A stretch of DNA of 64,000 nt from Chimonanthus salicifolius (lineage: Eukaryota; Streptophyta; Magnoliopsida; Laurales; Calycanthaceae). How positions within the stretch are numbered: position 1 is the stretch's first letter; each line of letters begins with the position of its first letter. A model generated the notes under the pieces. That model ran no database searches, was not told the origin of the DNA, and saw nothing but the letters and a program-made list of their open reading frames with translations. This document shows positions 38,283 through 51,840 of this stretch, piece by piece. The stretch is taken from positions 35,062,991 to 35,126,990 of the forward strand of contig CM023535.1 in assembly GCA_013350335.1 (NCBI GenBank), given 5' to 3'. The position numbers and the translations under genes were made by a program.

Positions 38283-41200
38283 TGTAACGCCCGTCCCTTT
38301 TCACCTAAAATCAGAGTCTATTTTTTTTTTTTTAATAAAGAGTGACAAAGGGCGCGGACGTCACGACGCGAGTTAAGTCCGAGCTTCTAAAGCCCGGCCT
38401 TAACTGGCCAACCCTACGTGTGCGTGGAACGAAGTCCACGGAGAACAGTTCACACGTAGACAACAAGCATCAAGGAATAATACAACTATTCGGAATTAAC
38501 AATAAGGACTATTCTACAAATTTGAGATCGCAGGGAAGATAACATCCATTTAAATTACTAAAATACCTCAAAATCATAATGTCCAAAATATAATCCCAAA
38601 ACATAGCAAGTAATCTAATTTATTACATTTCCGACAAGCTAAACTATTGCAAATTACATTATCCGAAATAAACATTAGTAACTATCTAACAGGCCTTTCC
38701 AAGCTCCTTAGCTTGGCTCCCGTCTCTTCCTTCCGCTTCGCCACCTCCTGCGTCATCAGCTAGGGTAGAAGTAGGGCGTTAGACAACGCGCCCAGTAGGA
38801 CTCCGAGTAGGGCTAACACATGGATTAGTGATAACAAACACATATGAAATCATATAAGGAACAAAAAAACTATAAGATGAATGTCATGCCATGGGTGTCT
38901 GTGTTATGAATCCCACCCATCATCTTTAGTATCCCGATGCCATATCCCCTTTGACAGCACGGCCTCGTCAAAATATACACAATCCCAAATCATCCCACTG
39001 GACGGCAAAACCTCGTCCAGATATAACCAATCACAAATCATCCCCCTTGATGGAAGAACCATCATCAAGGTATCATAATTTCATACAACATCCCTGATAA
39101 ATCAAATACATTAAAATATCTTCATGCCTGTTTATCGGTCGCCCCGACGGAGCATGGACTCCGGTTTCATTTCATCCTTCCCCTGTCATATCCCTCCCAT
39201 GCCATGCATGAGATGTAGATGTCATATGCCATGTAATGAATATAATAACAAACCATGACATTTAAAAAATCCCATCCATAAAACATATAACTTGATTATC
39301 AAAAATAGATCAAGAAAAGCCTCAATAACCACATCATAGCTTTAAAACCCATTTATAAACCAATCATATACTTACCAGAATAAATCAAATGAAAACCCCT
39401 ACGTAATACATAATCCAAAACCAATCTTAACCAAACCATAAAATTTCCAAAGTAATTCAAAGAAACCATCACTCCATCCATGGCTTACAAAAAGGTTAGA
39501 ATCCTACCAAATACCGACTAGCGTTCTTTCTTTCGTTTCCGTCCGACAGTCCAGCTACCGACACGCGTACCGCTTGCGATGTCCAGTACCTTATTACACA
39601 TTAATCAGTCCACATTTTAATTACATGAGTGTAAAATCAGCCTCCCAGGCTTTATTTTACCCTACATAATGCTATTACTTAGAATCCCTAAACCCATGAT
39701 CATCTCCCATGGAGTTCTTCATTTTAGCCATTATTTACGGTTTTGCCACTACCTCTTCTCCATGGTTAATCACTCATTCATCCATGCATGATTAAGTCCA
39801 TAGATGATTCATAGATTTGGATCCATCAATGACCCATCACCCATATCTTAAAATCAATAAAGTCAGCCACTTAATTTAACCTAAAGTCCATTACTTTAAA
39901 CATGTACAAACACATTAACCTTAGGCCATAATGATCTACAATTGAGTCATTAAAATTCAGCCCTTTAAATTTAACCAAATCTCCATTGTCCTTGGTCTTT
40001 GGTTACACATTAAATTCCTCATAAGTCCCTCCATTGAGAGAACCTAAACCATACACTTGACTTATCATTACTTAATCACACTTCCATTACAACTAACAAC
40101 ACTAAAAATTAGCCACTTAAACACTCTAATCCTCATTCCTTTCTCACATACATCATACCAAATTTATCCATAAGTTTACCCACAAATGGGTCATCGGTTC
40201 GGCCATACACCATGGCCGAACCCATGATGTCTTTACCCCATTCTTTCTTTGGCCTATTTATAGATTTGAATCATCAACCTTAACCACATTAAAGTCTATT
40301 AACTTAGCCACACTTAAGTCCAAAATTGATCCACAACTTAGATCTATTAGTGACCTATCAACCATAATATGAACTTATTAAAAATAAGTCTTTAACCTAA
40401 TCCCAATCAATTTAAACACCTTCATACTCCAATCTGACCCATCAAAAGGCTCACAAATGGGCCATGGGTTCGGCCATACACCATGGTCGAACCCATGGTG
40501 TCCTTTTCCCATTTTTTTTTTTCTTGGGTCCATTGCTCACATTTTAATTTATCACAAATCCCTCTATATGGGAATTTCATCATTTATTTAGATCATTCAA
40601 TTGATCAACATTTGTTTCATCTCTTGAGCCCATCAAAACTAATAACATTTCCCCCTCATCTTTTCATGGTTTCAAACATACTTAACCCATTGAATCTTCC
40701 CATTTTCCATCCTTTTTAAACCCCTTTAAAATTTGTAATACATGACCATAGGGTTCGGCCATACACCATGGCCGAACCCATGGTTCATGTTCCATTATTT
40801 TTCTATGCCTCTTAAGGCCACAACATTACTCATTCAAAACCCTAAACTCATTAATACATTAATCCCTCTTTTGCATCCCTTAAACCCATCATTTGATCAC
40901 CATTACACCACCGCCATTTACCATGGCCGAATCCATGGTTCATGATCAACCATTCATTGCTCCAAACACCTACATTGACCCATTTAAAATCCTAATTTTC
41001 ATTTGCTACCCTCACTTTCTTCCACTTATCAAAACCTTAACCAATTATATCAATTAGCTAATCACTCGGCCATGCTACATGGCCGAACCCTATGGCCTAT
41101 GATTTTTCTTCCAATCATCCACTTCCATGCTTAATTTCATAAATTACCCAATGCACATAATCACTTATTTATTTCTTTTCCCTACTCCTAATTCACCCAT

Positions 41201-42477
41201 TTAGGGTTTTCTCCATCTTCCATTTTCTCAAAATCCTAAAAAAACATACATTACTTACCATTCCTTCCATTTGATGGATTTAAAATCCATGGCATAAACT
41301 TATGTAACCACCATTAAATTCACAAAAATAAATTCCAATTCTTAAACCCTAAAAATCCAAATTTTCTTGTTTAAGAAATACTTACAATCCGTCGTCTCCT
41401 CCGACTTCCGGCACTCCCGTCGGTTTCCTTAGCCTCCTCTCTCCTTCCTCTTGATCTTTGGTAGGTCAAGATTCTTGATCCATGGTGGCAACCCCCAACC
41501 TTAGGATCGGCCAAGGTAGGGTTTAAATTGAGAGAGGGAGAGAGAGAGATGATGAGAGGGGAGATGATCACCTTGATCTTAGGGTGATTTTCCTTAAAAT
41601 TCGACTTCTTTCTTCTCTCCTTCTCTTCTTAGCTTCCTTTCCTTAATTTCCTTCTTCTCTCCTCCTTCCTAGTGTGGGACGGCCATAAGAGAGTGAAGGA
41701 TTGAAATGAGAATGAAAAGAGAGAAAGAAAGGAAAAGATGAGGCTTATCCCCATTTTTTTACTTTACATTAATTACATTCACCAACCTTAAGATATTTTT
41801 GAGATATTTAAATTGCTTTATGGTGGTGGTTATCTAAACCACCACCAAGCCCAACGTGTTTCATATTTGAGGTTGGAATGAGGTGGGTCTTCACCTCTTG
41901 GCCCCACTTTGACCACTTTTAACCACCATTTTAAATAATTTAATTATTTAATTAATTAGGTAATTACCTTAGGTTAATCCATTTGTACTTAACCTAACTC
42001 CATTACTCCACCCATGGTTGACCAAATCAACTATGGTGGTCGGTCCCACCAAACCTTGGCCCACACGCCACCTCACTTGATGAGGTGGAGGTGGGTCCCA
42101 CTTGGCCACATCACCTTGGTTTAATTCCAAATAACTTAGGTGATTTAAATTTTATTAAGCCCACTACAATCAATTGGATCATCATTGGGCCCATGGCCCA
42201 ATTACATTTCCATCTTACCCATTTACCTTAGAGTTTAACCATCTTGACCCATTGGGTCCCAAATGGTTATTTGACCCAATTTGACTACCCATGGCCCAAT
42301 TGGCCATCATTGACCACTTAAATGACTTTAAAATGCAATCCATGGTCTATTGGGCCATATTTGGGCCTTTGTCCAAATTTTGGCCCATTTACCATTTATT
42401 CCACCAATTTCCAATTTTCATCATTAAAATAAATAATATTCACATATTTATTGATTTAAAAATTTCGGGCCATTACA
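38283..42477 (-). mobile_element. Solo LTR L5, minus strand (4195 bp), inside pol of B
   Basis: The complement begins TGTAATGGCCCGAAATTTT at 42477 and ends GGGACGGGCGTTACA at 38283. TSD CACAT (38278-38282 and 42478-42482). It is the same family as L2. On its own strand it has a donor-like GTAAG (41385-41381), GGTTCGGCCA hairpins (near 41070, 40925, 40765, 40480 and 40210), stems CTTGATG/CATCAAG (39045-39070) and CTGGACG/CGTCCAG (38998-39020), and acceptor GCAG|G (38748). Confidence 0.94.
38998..39070 (-). repeat. Two cassette hairpins of L5 with different stems
   Basis: 38998-39004/39014-39020 pairs CTGGACG with CGTCCAG. 39045-39052/39063-39070 pairs CCTTGATG with CATCAAGG. They are neighbouring units of one cassette, so the stem bases changed on both arms. 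Confidence 0.85.
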
Positions 42478-42482
42478 CACAT

Positions 42483-43906
42483 GGTCTCCGAGATTGAACG
42501 GGAGCAACGGACAGATCCAGAAGTGGAGGAGATTTGGGCTAAAATGTCTACCGGTGAGGTTGTACCGGAGTGGGAATTACGACCAAGACAGGGTTTTATG
42601 TTCCGAGGCAGGACTTATGTGCCTAAGAATTGCAGAAGAGAGTTGCTGATTGAAGCACACCAAACCAAACTCTCTATTCACCCGGGCAGCACCAAGATGT
42701 ACCATGATCTTAAGAGGCACTATTGGTGGCATGGACTTAAGAAAGACGTGGCAGAGTTTGTTGCTCGTTGCTTAACATGTCAGCAGGTTAAGGCAGAACA
42801 TCGGAAACGACCGGGTTTACTCGCACCCTTACCGGTGCAAGAATGGAAATGGGAACACATATCCATGGACTTTGTAACAGGGTTGCCAAGGTCATTCAAG
42901 GGCAACGATGCAATATGGGCCATAGTGGACCGGTTGACCAAGTTTGCACATTTCCTTCCCATCAAGATGACAGATTCATCAGAGACTTTGGGTCGACGGT
43001 ACATCCGGGAGATCATCAGGTTACATGGCATTCCTCGGTCTATTGTGTCCGATAGGGATGGCCGATTCACCGGCAGAATATGGCAGGGCCTGCAGTCGGC
43101 TATGGGGACCGACGTATTAACTAGCACAGCATTTCATCCACAAACTGATGGACAGTCAGAGAGGACGATACAGACACTGGAGGATATGCTGAGAGCATGC
43201 ATGCTAGACTTCAAAGGCGAATTGGAGGATCATCTGCCACTGGTGGACTTCTCTTACAATAACAGTTACTAGGCAAGCCTTCAGATGGCTCCATTTGAGG
43301 CCTTGTATGGTAGACCGTGTAGATCGCCAGTGTGTTGGATGGAGGCCGGTGAGGCTGCGTTGATTGGGCCGGATTTGGTTGCAGAGACTACAAGCACAGA
43401 TTAAGCTGATACGGCAACATCTACTCACTGCACAGAGCCGTCAGAAAAACTATGCCGACAAGAGGAGAAGGTTCCTCGAGTTTGAGGTGGGAGACTTGGT
43501 ATTTCTGAAAGTCTCACCACGGAAGGGGCACATGAGATTCGGGAAGAAAGGGAAATTGTCGCCTAGATTTGTGGGGCCGTTCCCGATACTGAAGAGGGTG
43601 GGAGGGGTAGCTTATCAATTAGCGCTCCCTCCACAACTGTCATCTCTACATGATGTATTTCATGTGTCCATGATGAGAAAGTACAATCCTGATCCTTCCC
43701 ATGTGATAAATGTTCAAGACATCGATGTACAAAGGGATGTGACATATGTGGAGAAGCCGGTCAGAGTTATTGGAAGCGAACAAAGGGTGCTAAGGAACCG
43801 CGCCATTGAGTTCGTCAAGGTGGTATGGGAACGACATGGCAGTGAAGAAACCACCTGGGAATTTGAGTTGGAGATGAAAACCGCTTATCCGGAGCTCTTC
43901 GCATGA
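42483..43906 (+). pseudogene. pol: pol part 2 of B: integrase and chromodomain
   Basis: Resumes after L5 at MVSEIEREQ. HHCC zinc finger (HPGSTKMYHD ... CLTCQ), then the integrase core. First Asp in ISMDFVTGLP (42868-42870), second in SDRDGRFT, Glu in TDGQSERTIQ; all three catalytic residues are kept. TAG at 43270-43272 replaces the CAG of A and C, and a one-base gain near 43391 shifts the frame. The remaining frame (43364-43906) covers the integrase tail and a chromodomain (TYVEKPVRVIGSEQRVLRNR ... EETTWEFE) ending PELFA. The enzyme would join the DNA copy to the host chromosome. Confidence 0.92.
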
Positions 43907-43953
43907 GTTGTTTTGGACCCTTACTTCGCTCGAATTTTCGGGACGAAAATTTC

Positions 43954-43961
43954 AAAAGAGG
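43954..43961 (+). other. Polypurine tract of element B
   Basis: AAAAGAGG lies 7 bp before the 3' LTR. Confidence 0.87.
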
Positions 43962-43968
43962 ATTCTAT

Positions 43969-46900
43969 TGTAATAGCCCGAATTTTCGAATCAATATATA
44001 TTTGGCATTTATTAATTTTAATTTGAATTTTAACATGATGGAATACCAAATGGATCAAAAGTTGGGACAAGGGTCCAAGAATGGTCCAATGGGCCATGGA
44101 TTGGATGAAATCCATTTAATGGGTCAATGAGGACTAATCGGGTCAAGGATGGTCAAATTGGGCCCAATACTCATTTGGGACCCAATGGACCCAATTGAGG
44201 TAAGCCTAAGGTAAGGAAGGAATTTAATTGGGCCATGGGCCCAATCTACCCAATAAACCATGAATTGGAATTAATACAATTAATGGGTCAATGGTAAGTA
44301 ATTGGGTCAAGATAGTCAATTTGGGTCAAAGGGCCATATTGGACCCAATGGTGATCCAATTAAAATAAATTAAATAGATTAGATAATTATAAAACTATCT
44401 AAGTTAAGATGTATCAAGATTAAGTAATATGGCCAAATGGGACCCACCTCCACCTCACCCATTGAGGTGGCGTGTGGACCAAGGAAAAAGTGGGGCCAAC
44501 CATCATGGTTGACTTGGTCAACCATGGATAAATTTAAGAAGACTAAGGTTGATTAAGGTAAATTAAATTGATTAAAATTATTGTAAAATTATCTAAGTTA
44601 AAATCAACGGAATTAAAATAACATGGCCAAGTGGGGCCCACCTCCACCTCATCAAGTGAGGTGGCGGGTGGGGTAGGTATAGGTGGGTGCCGTCCACCAT
44701 GGTTGACTTGGTCAACCATGGGTGGATTTATTAGATAGATAATTTAATGGAATTAAATTGGATGGAAATTAATTAACCTAAGTGAGGACTAAACTTAACT
44801 AATTAGGTTGATTAATTAGGGTCAACATAGACAAGTCAAAGAGGACAAGGGAGCCATGCTTGGTGGTTGGGTCTCAACCACCACCACCAAAGTCAGGCTA
44901 GCCCATGCTTGGTTGGTGAGGAAGTTAATGTTTGAGTGAAGGCTACTCCAACCATCTCCATCTCATTTTAAACAAACATTTTTCGCTCTATCTCTCCCTC
45001 CCACTCTCAAAAACCGTCCCATGCATTGGAGGAAAGAAAAAGAGAAGAAAAAATAGAAGAAGAAGAGAAGAAAAGAGAATGACAGAGCAAGCCTTGGTCC
45101 ACCCCTTCAAGATCAAAGGCTAAGATCTTGTTTTCCATCACCTTCCCCTCTCCCTCTCTCAATCTAACCCCATCTACCATAGCCGATCCAAGCATATCTC
45201 ACCGTTGATCTAGCTCATCTTAACCGTACATCAAGGAGAAGAAGAGAAGAGAAGACTAAGGAGAGCAAGAGGAGAAGCAAAGAGAGACCGGAGGAGTCGT
45301 CGGGTGGTAAGATTTTCTTAAAACAAGATTTTATTTTTTTAGGATATGGAATCCATTTCTTAGACTAAATGTGGCCAAAAACATTGTGGGCCATGGATCT
45401 AAGATCCATCCAATGGTAGGATAAGGAATGGATAAAATGGAAGAATGGATTAAGTAATGGATTAGGGATGTTAAGTATTTAAAATAATTGTTATGGATTT
45501 GTGAGGAAACTTTGGGCCATAGGGTTCGGCCATGTAGCATGGCCAAACCCCATGGTGGCAAATTAAATGATGGATGATGGAAGTATGGAAAAATATGGAG
45601 AAAAGGTTAGATTTCCTAAATGCAAAGTAATTGATGATTTTATTAAGGTTAGAAGGTTTAAAATGTTGGAGAATGATTTATGATAATTAGTTTTCAAGTG
45701 ATTTAAAATAGGTGATTTTAAATAGGGTTTAAAGGCATAGAATGGAATGAATGGATGACCATAGGGTTCGGCCATGTAGCATGGCCGAACCCCATGGTAA
45801 ATAATGGGTAATTTATTAAGATTATAAGGTTTAAAGATAATGGAGAAGAATGATAGATTTAAATGGATTTATTGAGTATAGAATGTGATGTTTAAATGGG
45901 ATGAAAATGGTGATGTAAATAGATGATTTAATTCAAATGGGGGTATGATGTTTTAAAGAAATCATGAACCATAGGGTTCGGCCATAAAGGTGGCCGAAAC
46001 CCATGGTTAGTGATCTATGAAGGTTAGGGCTCTTAGATGCTCAATGGTTAATGTTTTCTAAAGTTTGAAAATTATGAGTATGGTAAGTGATTTTAAAATG
46101 GATTATTTTTTGGACAAAACATTAGTCTTTGAAAATGGCATCCATAAAGGTGAACCCTAGGGTGGTGATTAGTGGTTTTAATAAATGGAAAATGATGTAG
46201 AAGAATGCTAGATTTTAATGGATTTATGAGAATGATATGTGAGGTTTTAAATGGGATGAGAATGAGGACTTAAATGAATAAATTAAATTCATTGGTGATA
46301 GGATTAAATGAGACAAAATGGACCCAAAAGAAGGGAGATAGGGTACCATGGGTTCGGCCATGGTGTATGGCCGAACCCATGATCCCTTCGTGGGCCACCT
46401 TTAGGGCCAAATGTGAAAGGACATATGGGGATTAAATGTTTTTCAAAATTAAACAATAGGTGGCTGATTTTGGATATGTTATGGAATTATAAATGGGTCT
46501 AAGTTATGGATGAAATTTAGACTTAAAATAGAAGTAAGTGGGTGAATGATTAATCATAGAGGAGAAAGTGGCAAAATGGTAATTATTAGCCACTTTGAAG
46601 AACCATGGGTTCGGCCATGGTACATGGCCGAACCCTATGTGGATTAGACATGAAATCGAATGCATTATGAATGATTAATTGGAACGGATAGTTGCTGCGT
46701 TTAGGTTCGCAAATTAGAGTATTTAAATGGCCAAAGAAATTGGATTTATTTATGTGCTTTAACCAATGGATAATGGGCTAAGTTAAGGACCGATTTTTGA
46801 TAAACTTGTAATATACTTAAGGATCATTGAATGGATCAAAGGTTATGATCAGTTAAGAACTTAATCATGGATAACGTATGGACTAATTCGGTAAATGTAA

Positions 46901-48094
46901 TAAGGTATCGGGACGTCACAAACGGTATGCGATCGGTGACCGGATTATCAAACGGAAAGCGTAACGGAATGTTACGTGGTATTCAGTAGGATTCCTACCT
47001 TTTTGTAAGCGATGGATATGTGATGGTATTTTAGATTATTTTGACTTGGCTTATGATGGATTTATGATTTTGATTTATCTTATGATGAGTTTTAAGTTAT
47101 GAATCATATGGATTATATTTTAACATTATGCATTATATGGCTATGTATGGTATATCAAAATTATGGTTTATCTATATACTACATAGCATAATGCACGTAC
47201 ATCTCATGCATGGCATGGGCGGGAAAATAATGAAACCAGAGTCCATGCTCCGTCGGCGCGACCGAGAATCAGACATGGGGATAGCCTGAGGGCTATAACC
47301 GGAGTCCATACTCCGTCCGGGCGACCGAGAATCAAACATGGGGATAGTTCTATAACCGGAGTCTATGCTCCGTCGGGGCGACCGAGAAGCAAACATGGGA
47401 ATAATACATTGTATGATCATACGGATGATGGGTGGGACACATGACATAGGCACCCATGGCATAGCATTCATTACATGCTTATTTTGTTATATTTTATTGT
47501 ATCGGTATGCGTGTTATCACTAATCCATGTGCTAGCCCTACTCGGAGTCCTACTGGGCGCATTGACTAACGCCCTACTTCTACCCTAGCTGATGACGCAG
47601 GGGATGGCGGAAGTGGTGGACATGACAAGAGCCAAGCTTAGGAGTTTGGGAAGCGCAGTCTTAGTTTATTTACGTTTACATTTTGGAGATGTAATTTTAA
47701 AGTAACTTAGCTTGTCGGCTTGTATAAATTTACATTTCTTGAGATGGTTTGGACGTTACTTATGGACAATTATATTTGGTGATATAAATATGATTATAGG
47801 GGCATTTTGGTTATTTAATGTTGTATCTTCCCTTCTATCTAAAAACCGGTAGGATAGACTCTATTATCATGTTCCGCAATGTTTATAATCCGCGAGCTTA
47901 CTTCCTACGTGTGAACCATTCTCGTGGACTTAGTTCCACGCACGCGTGGGGTTGGCCAGTTAAGGGTCGGGCTTTAGAAGCTCGGACTTAACTCGCGTCG
48001 TGGCGTCCGCGCCCTCTCTCACTCTTCTATTTCAAAAAAAAAAAAAAATAGACTCTGATTTTCGGAAAGCGGGTGAAAAATGGGTGGGCGTTAC
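43969..48094 (+). mobile_element. 3' LTR of B (4126 bp, full length)
   Basis: It begins TGTAATAGCCCGAATTTTCG and ends GGTGGGCGTTACA. It holds the 1249-bp stretch missing from the 5' LTR (45996-47244), including hairpins near 46348 and 46606 and the tail of the predicted intron. Donor-like GTAAG 45307; acceptor GCAG|G 47600. Confidence 0.93.
47233..47398 (+). repeat. Tandem CCGGAGTCCATGCTCCG units in the 3' LTR of B, 3 copies
   Basis: Units near 47234, 47296 and 47355. Several have drifted by one base in one arm (for example CATACTCCG). Confidence 0.88.
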
Positions 48095-49889
48095 AAATGA
48101 GGGGTTCAAAAACAAAACACCACCACTCTTGGCCGATTTTACATTGCAAAGACCATAGAATTCTTATCTCTCCCTCTCTCTCAAGAACATACCTTCTTGG
48201 CCGAATTATACTTTGGTGTTTTCATCATTGATTCAAGCTTCTAATCAGCTAGAGACTAAGGAAGAAAGAAGGAAGAACGCAAGGACCAAAAGGAGAGAAG
48301 AAAAGCAAAGGAAATTGGTAAGTACTCCATGGAATTTTGTTTAATAAAGTTGGATAAAAGGAACATGATTTGGCCATGGTATGGCCGAATCTACCAAAGG
48401 TTTAAATTATGCATAGTGATGTTTAAAAGATAGAAAACATGGACCATAGGGTTCGGCCACTTTGGATGGCCGAACCCCATGAAATAATATGGTTATGTTG
48501 ATGGTTTTGAAGGATAAAAACCATGCAAAACCATGGTGGTTGGTACATGTTTTGATGAGGCAAAGTAATTGTTGGAAAAGGTTTAAATTATAGGCCATAG
48601 GGTTCGGCCAATTGGGATGACCGAACCCCATGAAATGATATGATAATTATATGGTAATTTGTGATGGTTTTTGAGAGATAAAAACCATACAATATTATGG
48701 GGTTTTTATGTGATTTAAATGGAGACAAGGTTACTGTTTTGGGTTGGCCATTGGATGGCTGAACCATGTGGTTATCATGGCTAAAGAGTAGAGCCTAATT
48801 TGTATATAAATAATGGAATCATTGACCAAGAGAACCATTGGGTTCGGCCATGTGTATGGCCGAACCCCATGGACCATTTTATGGGATGTTTACAGTGAAG
48901 AACATGCTTGGAAATTATAAACGGTTTTAGACCTTGCTGTGGCTCAAAATGGTTATAAAAGATCCAAGAAAAATGAGGGAAATAACATCATGGGTTCAGC
49001 CATGGTGTATGGCCGAACCCCATGACCTATGTTATGGGTCATTTCATAGGTTAAGTATGAATCTAGGCATGTTTAAATGAATGGGTTTTTAAGTAAAGGA
49101 AATGGCTGATTTATAATATGTTTCCATGACATGATTGATGAGGCATGGATGGATCCATGTTTATGGATCAGTTAGGATTATGAACATAAATATATGAAAG
49201 GTGGTTAACCATGGGAAGAATGAGTGGCAAGGATGTAAATATGGCCAAAAAAATGAAGAATTCCATGGGGGATGATTGTGGCATTTAAACTTGATTAAGA
49301 GACCAAAGTGGATTGATTATGAACGTTGGTTATTAAGGAAAATTAAACGAGGCTTAGCCTAGTGGCATTACGGTAAATATGTATGAAAAGAGCAAAGGAC
49401 TTAAAAGGGGGGTTCAAACCAAAATTGTGAGGTTCGGCCATGTTGTATGGCCGAACCCCACCAAGTGATGTTTAGTAGATTGAGGTTTTAATAAACTATT
49501 TGGATGATGTTAATCCAAGACAAAAGAGATCAAATTAAAATGGATGAGGCTCGGCCATGGGTATGGCTGAACCCCACAAGATGATTTATGGGATCTAGAC
49601 TTGATTAGAAATCAAGAAGATTAAGTATTAACTTGCTGTTGTATAAACAAGGTAATGAGATTTGAACGGCATACGAGTCGTGATCGGGTGACGTTCAAAA
49701 AGAACGGACACTTAAGCAAAGTTTCCGTAGGTTTCCTACCTACTTGTAACCACTGTTATATTGGTTTTATCATGGTTTTTATAAGTTATGTTGTTTTTGT
49801 TTTATGTTTCAAATGGGTTTTGAATGATGAGACATATTTACAAATGACATTTATTCATTGACATCTCATGCATGGCATGGGGTGATGAT

Positions 49890-50125
49890 TATGGATTACC
49901 TTGATGTGAGAGTCCCAATGAGAGAACACTGTGATATAACTCAATGATGAGAGTCCTATCCACAGGAAATGAGGAGTACTGTGGATTACCTTGTCGTGAG
50001 AGTCCCAATGAAAGAACACTGTGAAATAACTCAATGATGAGAGTCCTATCCACAAGAAATGAGGAGTACTGTGGATTACCTTGTCATGAGAGTCCCAAAG
50101 AAAGAACACTGTAAAATAACTTGAT
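49890..50125 (+). repeat. Tandem cassette of L3c, 3 copies (about 91 bp)
   Basis: Units contain GATTACCTTG, GAGAGTCCCAATGA(G/A)AGAACACTGTG, AACTCAATGATGAGAGTCCTATCCAC and GAGGAGTACTGTG. They lie at the same point of the LTR as the CCGGAGTCC units of A and B, right after CATCTCATGCATGGCATGGGG. Confidence 0.87.
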
Positions 50126-50753
50126 GGCTATGTATACTTGTGGCAGGTGAGACTCATTACATTTGCACTTACATACATAGCATTGATTTTATATGTTTTT
50201 GATTATCATATATTATGATATATACATGTTTTTATATACTAACCTTGTGGTAGCCCTGATCGGAAAACCTACTAGGTGCGTTGATCTAACACCCTAATTC
50301 TATCCTTAGAGGATAATGCAGGAAAAGAAAAAGGGAAAGAGAAGGTCGAGGACCAGGAGGGGAGCCAAGCTTAAGCGCTTGAGTGTTGGAATGGATTTAT
50401 TTATATTTTACTGTCATTTGAATTACAATTTATGGACATGTAATAGCTAGTAACTTTGCTATGGTTTGTTTATAGTTATGATAATGGATGTTTGATGTAA
50501 GTAGTTTTAATGGAAGACTTGTACTTGCTATCTATTCAGTTTATTTTTGTGATTGGTCTAGTTTATTCCGCATGACTTGATTAGTTCCATGTGTGGATTG
50601 TTATCATGGGTTTAGTCCTTGCTCACATGGGTGGCCAATTAAGGGTCGGACTTTGGAAGTCCGAACTTAGCTCGCGTTTGATGTCGTCCGTCCAATTCTG
50701 ACTTTAATAAAAAAAAATTAGACTCTGAATCTCGGAAAGGGCAGGGCGTTACA

Positions 50754-51840
50754 TGAGAAGGAGGTGGAAAGATCTCAACACGAAAAGGGGCAGAAAAATC
50801 GCAACATGAAGAGGAGGAACTGACACTCACGGCATGAAGAGGAAGAGCAACCCTCTCAACATAATGAACAACCATCCCACCAAGAGGAAGAGGGGCAAAG
50901 CAGTGTGAATATACCAGTGGTGCCTCCTGAACTACAAAGTTAGTTCAAGCAGTAGTTACTTTTGTTCTCCAATAGCATCTGAATGGAAGTGGAAGCACTA
51001 GTGATGCCAATGACCGGAGCATGGTCAGGGATTCCAGCAACAGTGCCCTCCCTACTTCCAAGGAAAGGAAGGGGTTGTCGGAGCAGAACACTGGCTGAAG
51101 AAGATTACTCAGATCTTGACCCTACTCAAGATCTCGAGTCATGCTGACAGGATTTTGCTGGCTACATCACAACTGATCGATGATGTTGGTAAATGGTGGG
51201 AGGTTATAGAAAAATAGCAAGCACTTGTGCGGGAGAGGGAAAGGACTGCAATGACGTGGGAGCAGTTCTCAGCTACATTTCTGGATCACTATTTCCCTGA
51301 GGAGGAGAATGAGCGCCATACCCAAGCATTCATGTCCTTGGCACAAGGTTCCATGACGGTGGCAGAGTGTCACCAGGAATTCTTCAGTCTGTCTTGTTAT
51401 GCATTTTATATGGTGGATGCAGAGTACCGGAGGGCACGCAAGTTTGAGCGGGGCCTACAGCCAAGCATAAGGGCCAAGGTAACCATATTCAAAACAGCTA
51501 CTTTGGCAGAAGTGGTCAGCAGGGCCACCATAGCAGAGCAAGAAATGGCTGAGATGGTGCAGTTTTGACAACCGCAGAGCTCAAAGTAGGAGGGGTGCAT
51601 TTCAACCCAACAAGAAGTTCCGACCGAACTTTAGCAGACCCTCACCATCTACTGGGTCAACAGGGGGTTTCGTCCCAACCAGCCCTCCCTATCTGCATCA
51701 GTCACTCAGGCTCCCAGAGGGGTGAATAATTGCTTCCATTGTGACCAGTCGGGTCACTACAAGAGGGAATGCCCGTAGCTCAATAGACCCTCTTATTCCA
51801 GGGGTTCATTTCGCCCACCAGCTAGGCCCGCTAACTCATG
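50754..51840 (+). pseudogene. gag: gag of C, remainder
   Basis: Resumes after L3c with the TSD copy TGAGA. It is more diverged from A and B than they are from each other. The N-terminal part is broken by several small changes. An open stretch (51227-51568) matches the middle of gag (TAMTWEQFSATFLDHYFPEEE ...). The CCHC zinc knuckle is CFHCDQSGHYKREC at 51731-51772. Nonsense codons: TAG at 51215 and 51776 (Gln in relatives) and TGA at 51839 (Trp). Confidence 0.85.

Larger units (their letters stand above)
31870..48094 (+). mobile_element. Full-length Tekay-like element B (degenerate; split by L5)
   Basis: 5' LTR 31870-34748, primer site, gag, pol split by L5, polypurine tract, 3' LTR 43969-48094, TSD AATGA (31865-31869 and 48095-48099). 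The two LTRs look about 98-99% alike by eye, apart from a 1249-bp deletion in the 5' copy. The coding region is the best kept of the three: one open stretch runs from protease into the integrase N-terminus. Confidence 0.94.
30996..50753 (+). mobile_element. Solo LTR L3c, split by element B
   Basis: It begins TGTAACACCCCAATTTCTC and ends GGGCAGGGCGTTACA, with TSD TGAGA (30991-30995 and 50754-50758). Its own sequence is 30996-31869 and 48100-50753, about 3.5 kb. It is the same family as L3a. Donor-like GTAAG at 48318, about six GGTTCGGCCA hairpins (48455-49570), a tandem cassette (49890-50125), acceptor-like GCAG|G at 50321 and the 3' hairpin TCGGACTT/AAGTCCGA (50646-50664). Confidence 0.92.

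Noticed and set aside
43907..43968. Possible envelope-like frame between pol and the 3' LTR.
   Set aside because: Only about 60 bp lie between the stop and the LTR in B (similar in A and C); there is no third gene.
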